From Pseudomonadota bacterium (GTDB lineage: Bacteria; Myxococcota_A; Polyangia; Haliangiales; Haliangiaceae), in contig JAEWJO010000440.1 of the NCBI GenBank assembly GCA_023386455.1, positions 1-5,974 of the forward strand: DNA of 5,974 nucleotides, in the 5' to 3' direction. A program made the translations under genes and the position numbers. The notes beneath the pieces were generated by a model. That model made no database searches, had not been told where the DNA came from, and saw nothing but the letters and a program-made list of their open reading frames with translations. Positions 5,611 through 5,974 of this stretch are shown one piece after another (within the stretch, counting starts at the first letter, position 1; the number at the start of each line of letters is the position of its first letter).

Positions 5611-5974
5611 CGTTCGTCATCAGCGCCGGCGCGCTCGCGAAGGGCTGGCTCGCCACGCTCGGCATGATGGCCGCGCAGGGCACGCTGCTCGCGATCGCCG
5701 CGCTGCTGCTCGCGCGCGTCGGCCGCATGCGTCCCGCCTGGCAGGCCGCGCTGTGGCTCGTCGTGACCGCAAAGCTCGCGCTGCCGTGGGGCCCGGCGAT
5801 GCCGTGGTCGCTGTCCGACCTGATCGCGAGCTTCTCGTCGCAGACGCAGGATCATCCGATCGCGATCGTCGGGACCGGCGCGCTCGCACCCGCGGCAACG
5901 CCGCAGGCGTGGCCGGCCGTCGGCTGGCTCGCGCTCGCGAGCGTGTGGGCGCTCGGCGCCGCGTTCGTCATCAC
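5607..5974 (+). CDS. M56/BlaR1-type membrane metallopeptidase, partial (N-terminal part)
   Basis: The first 122 codons are present; the zinc site and any sensor domain lie beyond the window. The product begins with a hydrophobic segment (about 12-37). Then come RPAWQAALWLVVTAKLALPWGP (42-63), the R..(L)W..V..KL.LP pattern seen near the start of M56 peptidases, a polar linker (about 70-102) and a further hydrophobic segment from about 104. Known relatives sense beta-lactams or other signals in the envelope and cleave the paired BlaI repressor inside the cell. The ATG at 5607 overlaps the BlaI stop as ATGA, so the two are translationally coupled and share the operator upstream of BlaI. The family call rests on this N-terminal pattern plus the BlaI neighbour, since the HEXXH motif cannot be seen. 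Confidence 0.85.
   Translation, partial: MTFVISAGALAKGWLATLGMMAAQGTLLAIAALLLARVGRMRPAWQAALWLVVTAKLALPWGPAMPWSLSDLIASFSSQTQDHPIAIVGTGALAPAATPQAWPAVGWLALASVWALGAAFVI

Noticed and set aside
5197..5974. Calling the BlaI-M56 pair a beta-lactam resistance system
   Set aside because: No beta-lactamase or penicillin-binding protein gene is in the window and the sensor domain is not visible; BlaI/M56 pairs also control unrelated targets.

Overview
The window comes from a high-GC genome with strong third-position GC bias, as judged by eye. Protein content points to a Gram-negative bacterium: a TonB-type energy transducer with a proline-rich spacer, an HTTM membrane protein, a stand-alone GyrI-like domain and a BlaI/M56 pair. 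A myxobacterium or related Myxococcota (old Deltaproteobacteria) is my best guess. That is an inference, because no rRNA or other marker gene is present.

Layout. (1) Positions 1-1461, minus strand: an ABC-2 type export operon with its ATPase (529-1461) and a permease (539 to beyond position 1, partial), overlapping by 11 bases. It reads from a promoter at about 1519-1492 that sits between two near-identical palindromes of the form TGACC-N4-GGTCA. (2) Positions 1462-1799: intergenic, holding that promoter and a well-formed promoter for the next gene. (3) Positions 1800-3242, plus strand: a 480-residue TonB-family protein. (4) Positions 3188-3718, minus strand: a GyrI-like small-molecule-binding protein that converges on the TonB gene and overlaps its end by 55 bases. 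(5) Positions 3853-5974, plus strand: a tight four-gene run. It starts with a small membrane-anchored protein carrying a YPMFA motif, then an HTTM (vitamin K carboxylase-like membrane domain) protein, a BlaI/MecI-type repressor, and the start of an M56/BlaR1-type membrane metallopeptidase that runs off the window.

How the parts relate. The ABC operon looks ligand-controlled by a dimeric repressor, probably TetR-like, that is not encoded here. The YPMFA and HTTM genes share an ATGA stop/start overlap and probably work together. BlaI and M56 also share an ATGA overlap and form the familiar repressor/sensor-protease pair. A cluster of TAC/GTA dyads lying in the last codons of the HTTM gene looks like the BlaI operator, so the pair probably represses itself while also receiving read-through from the HTTM operon. 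The most interesting part is the YPMFA-HTTM pair, whose function I cannot assign. No RNA genes, CRISPR arrays, insertion sequences or origins were seen.
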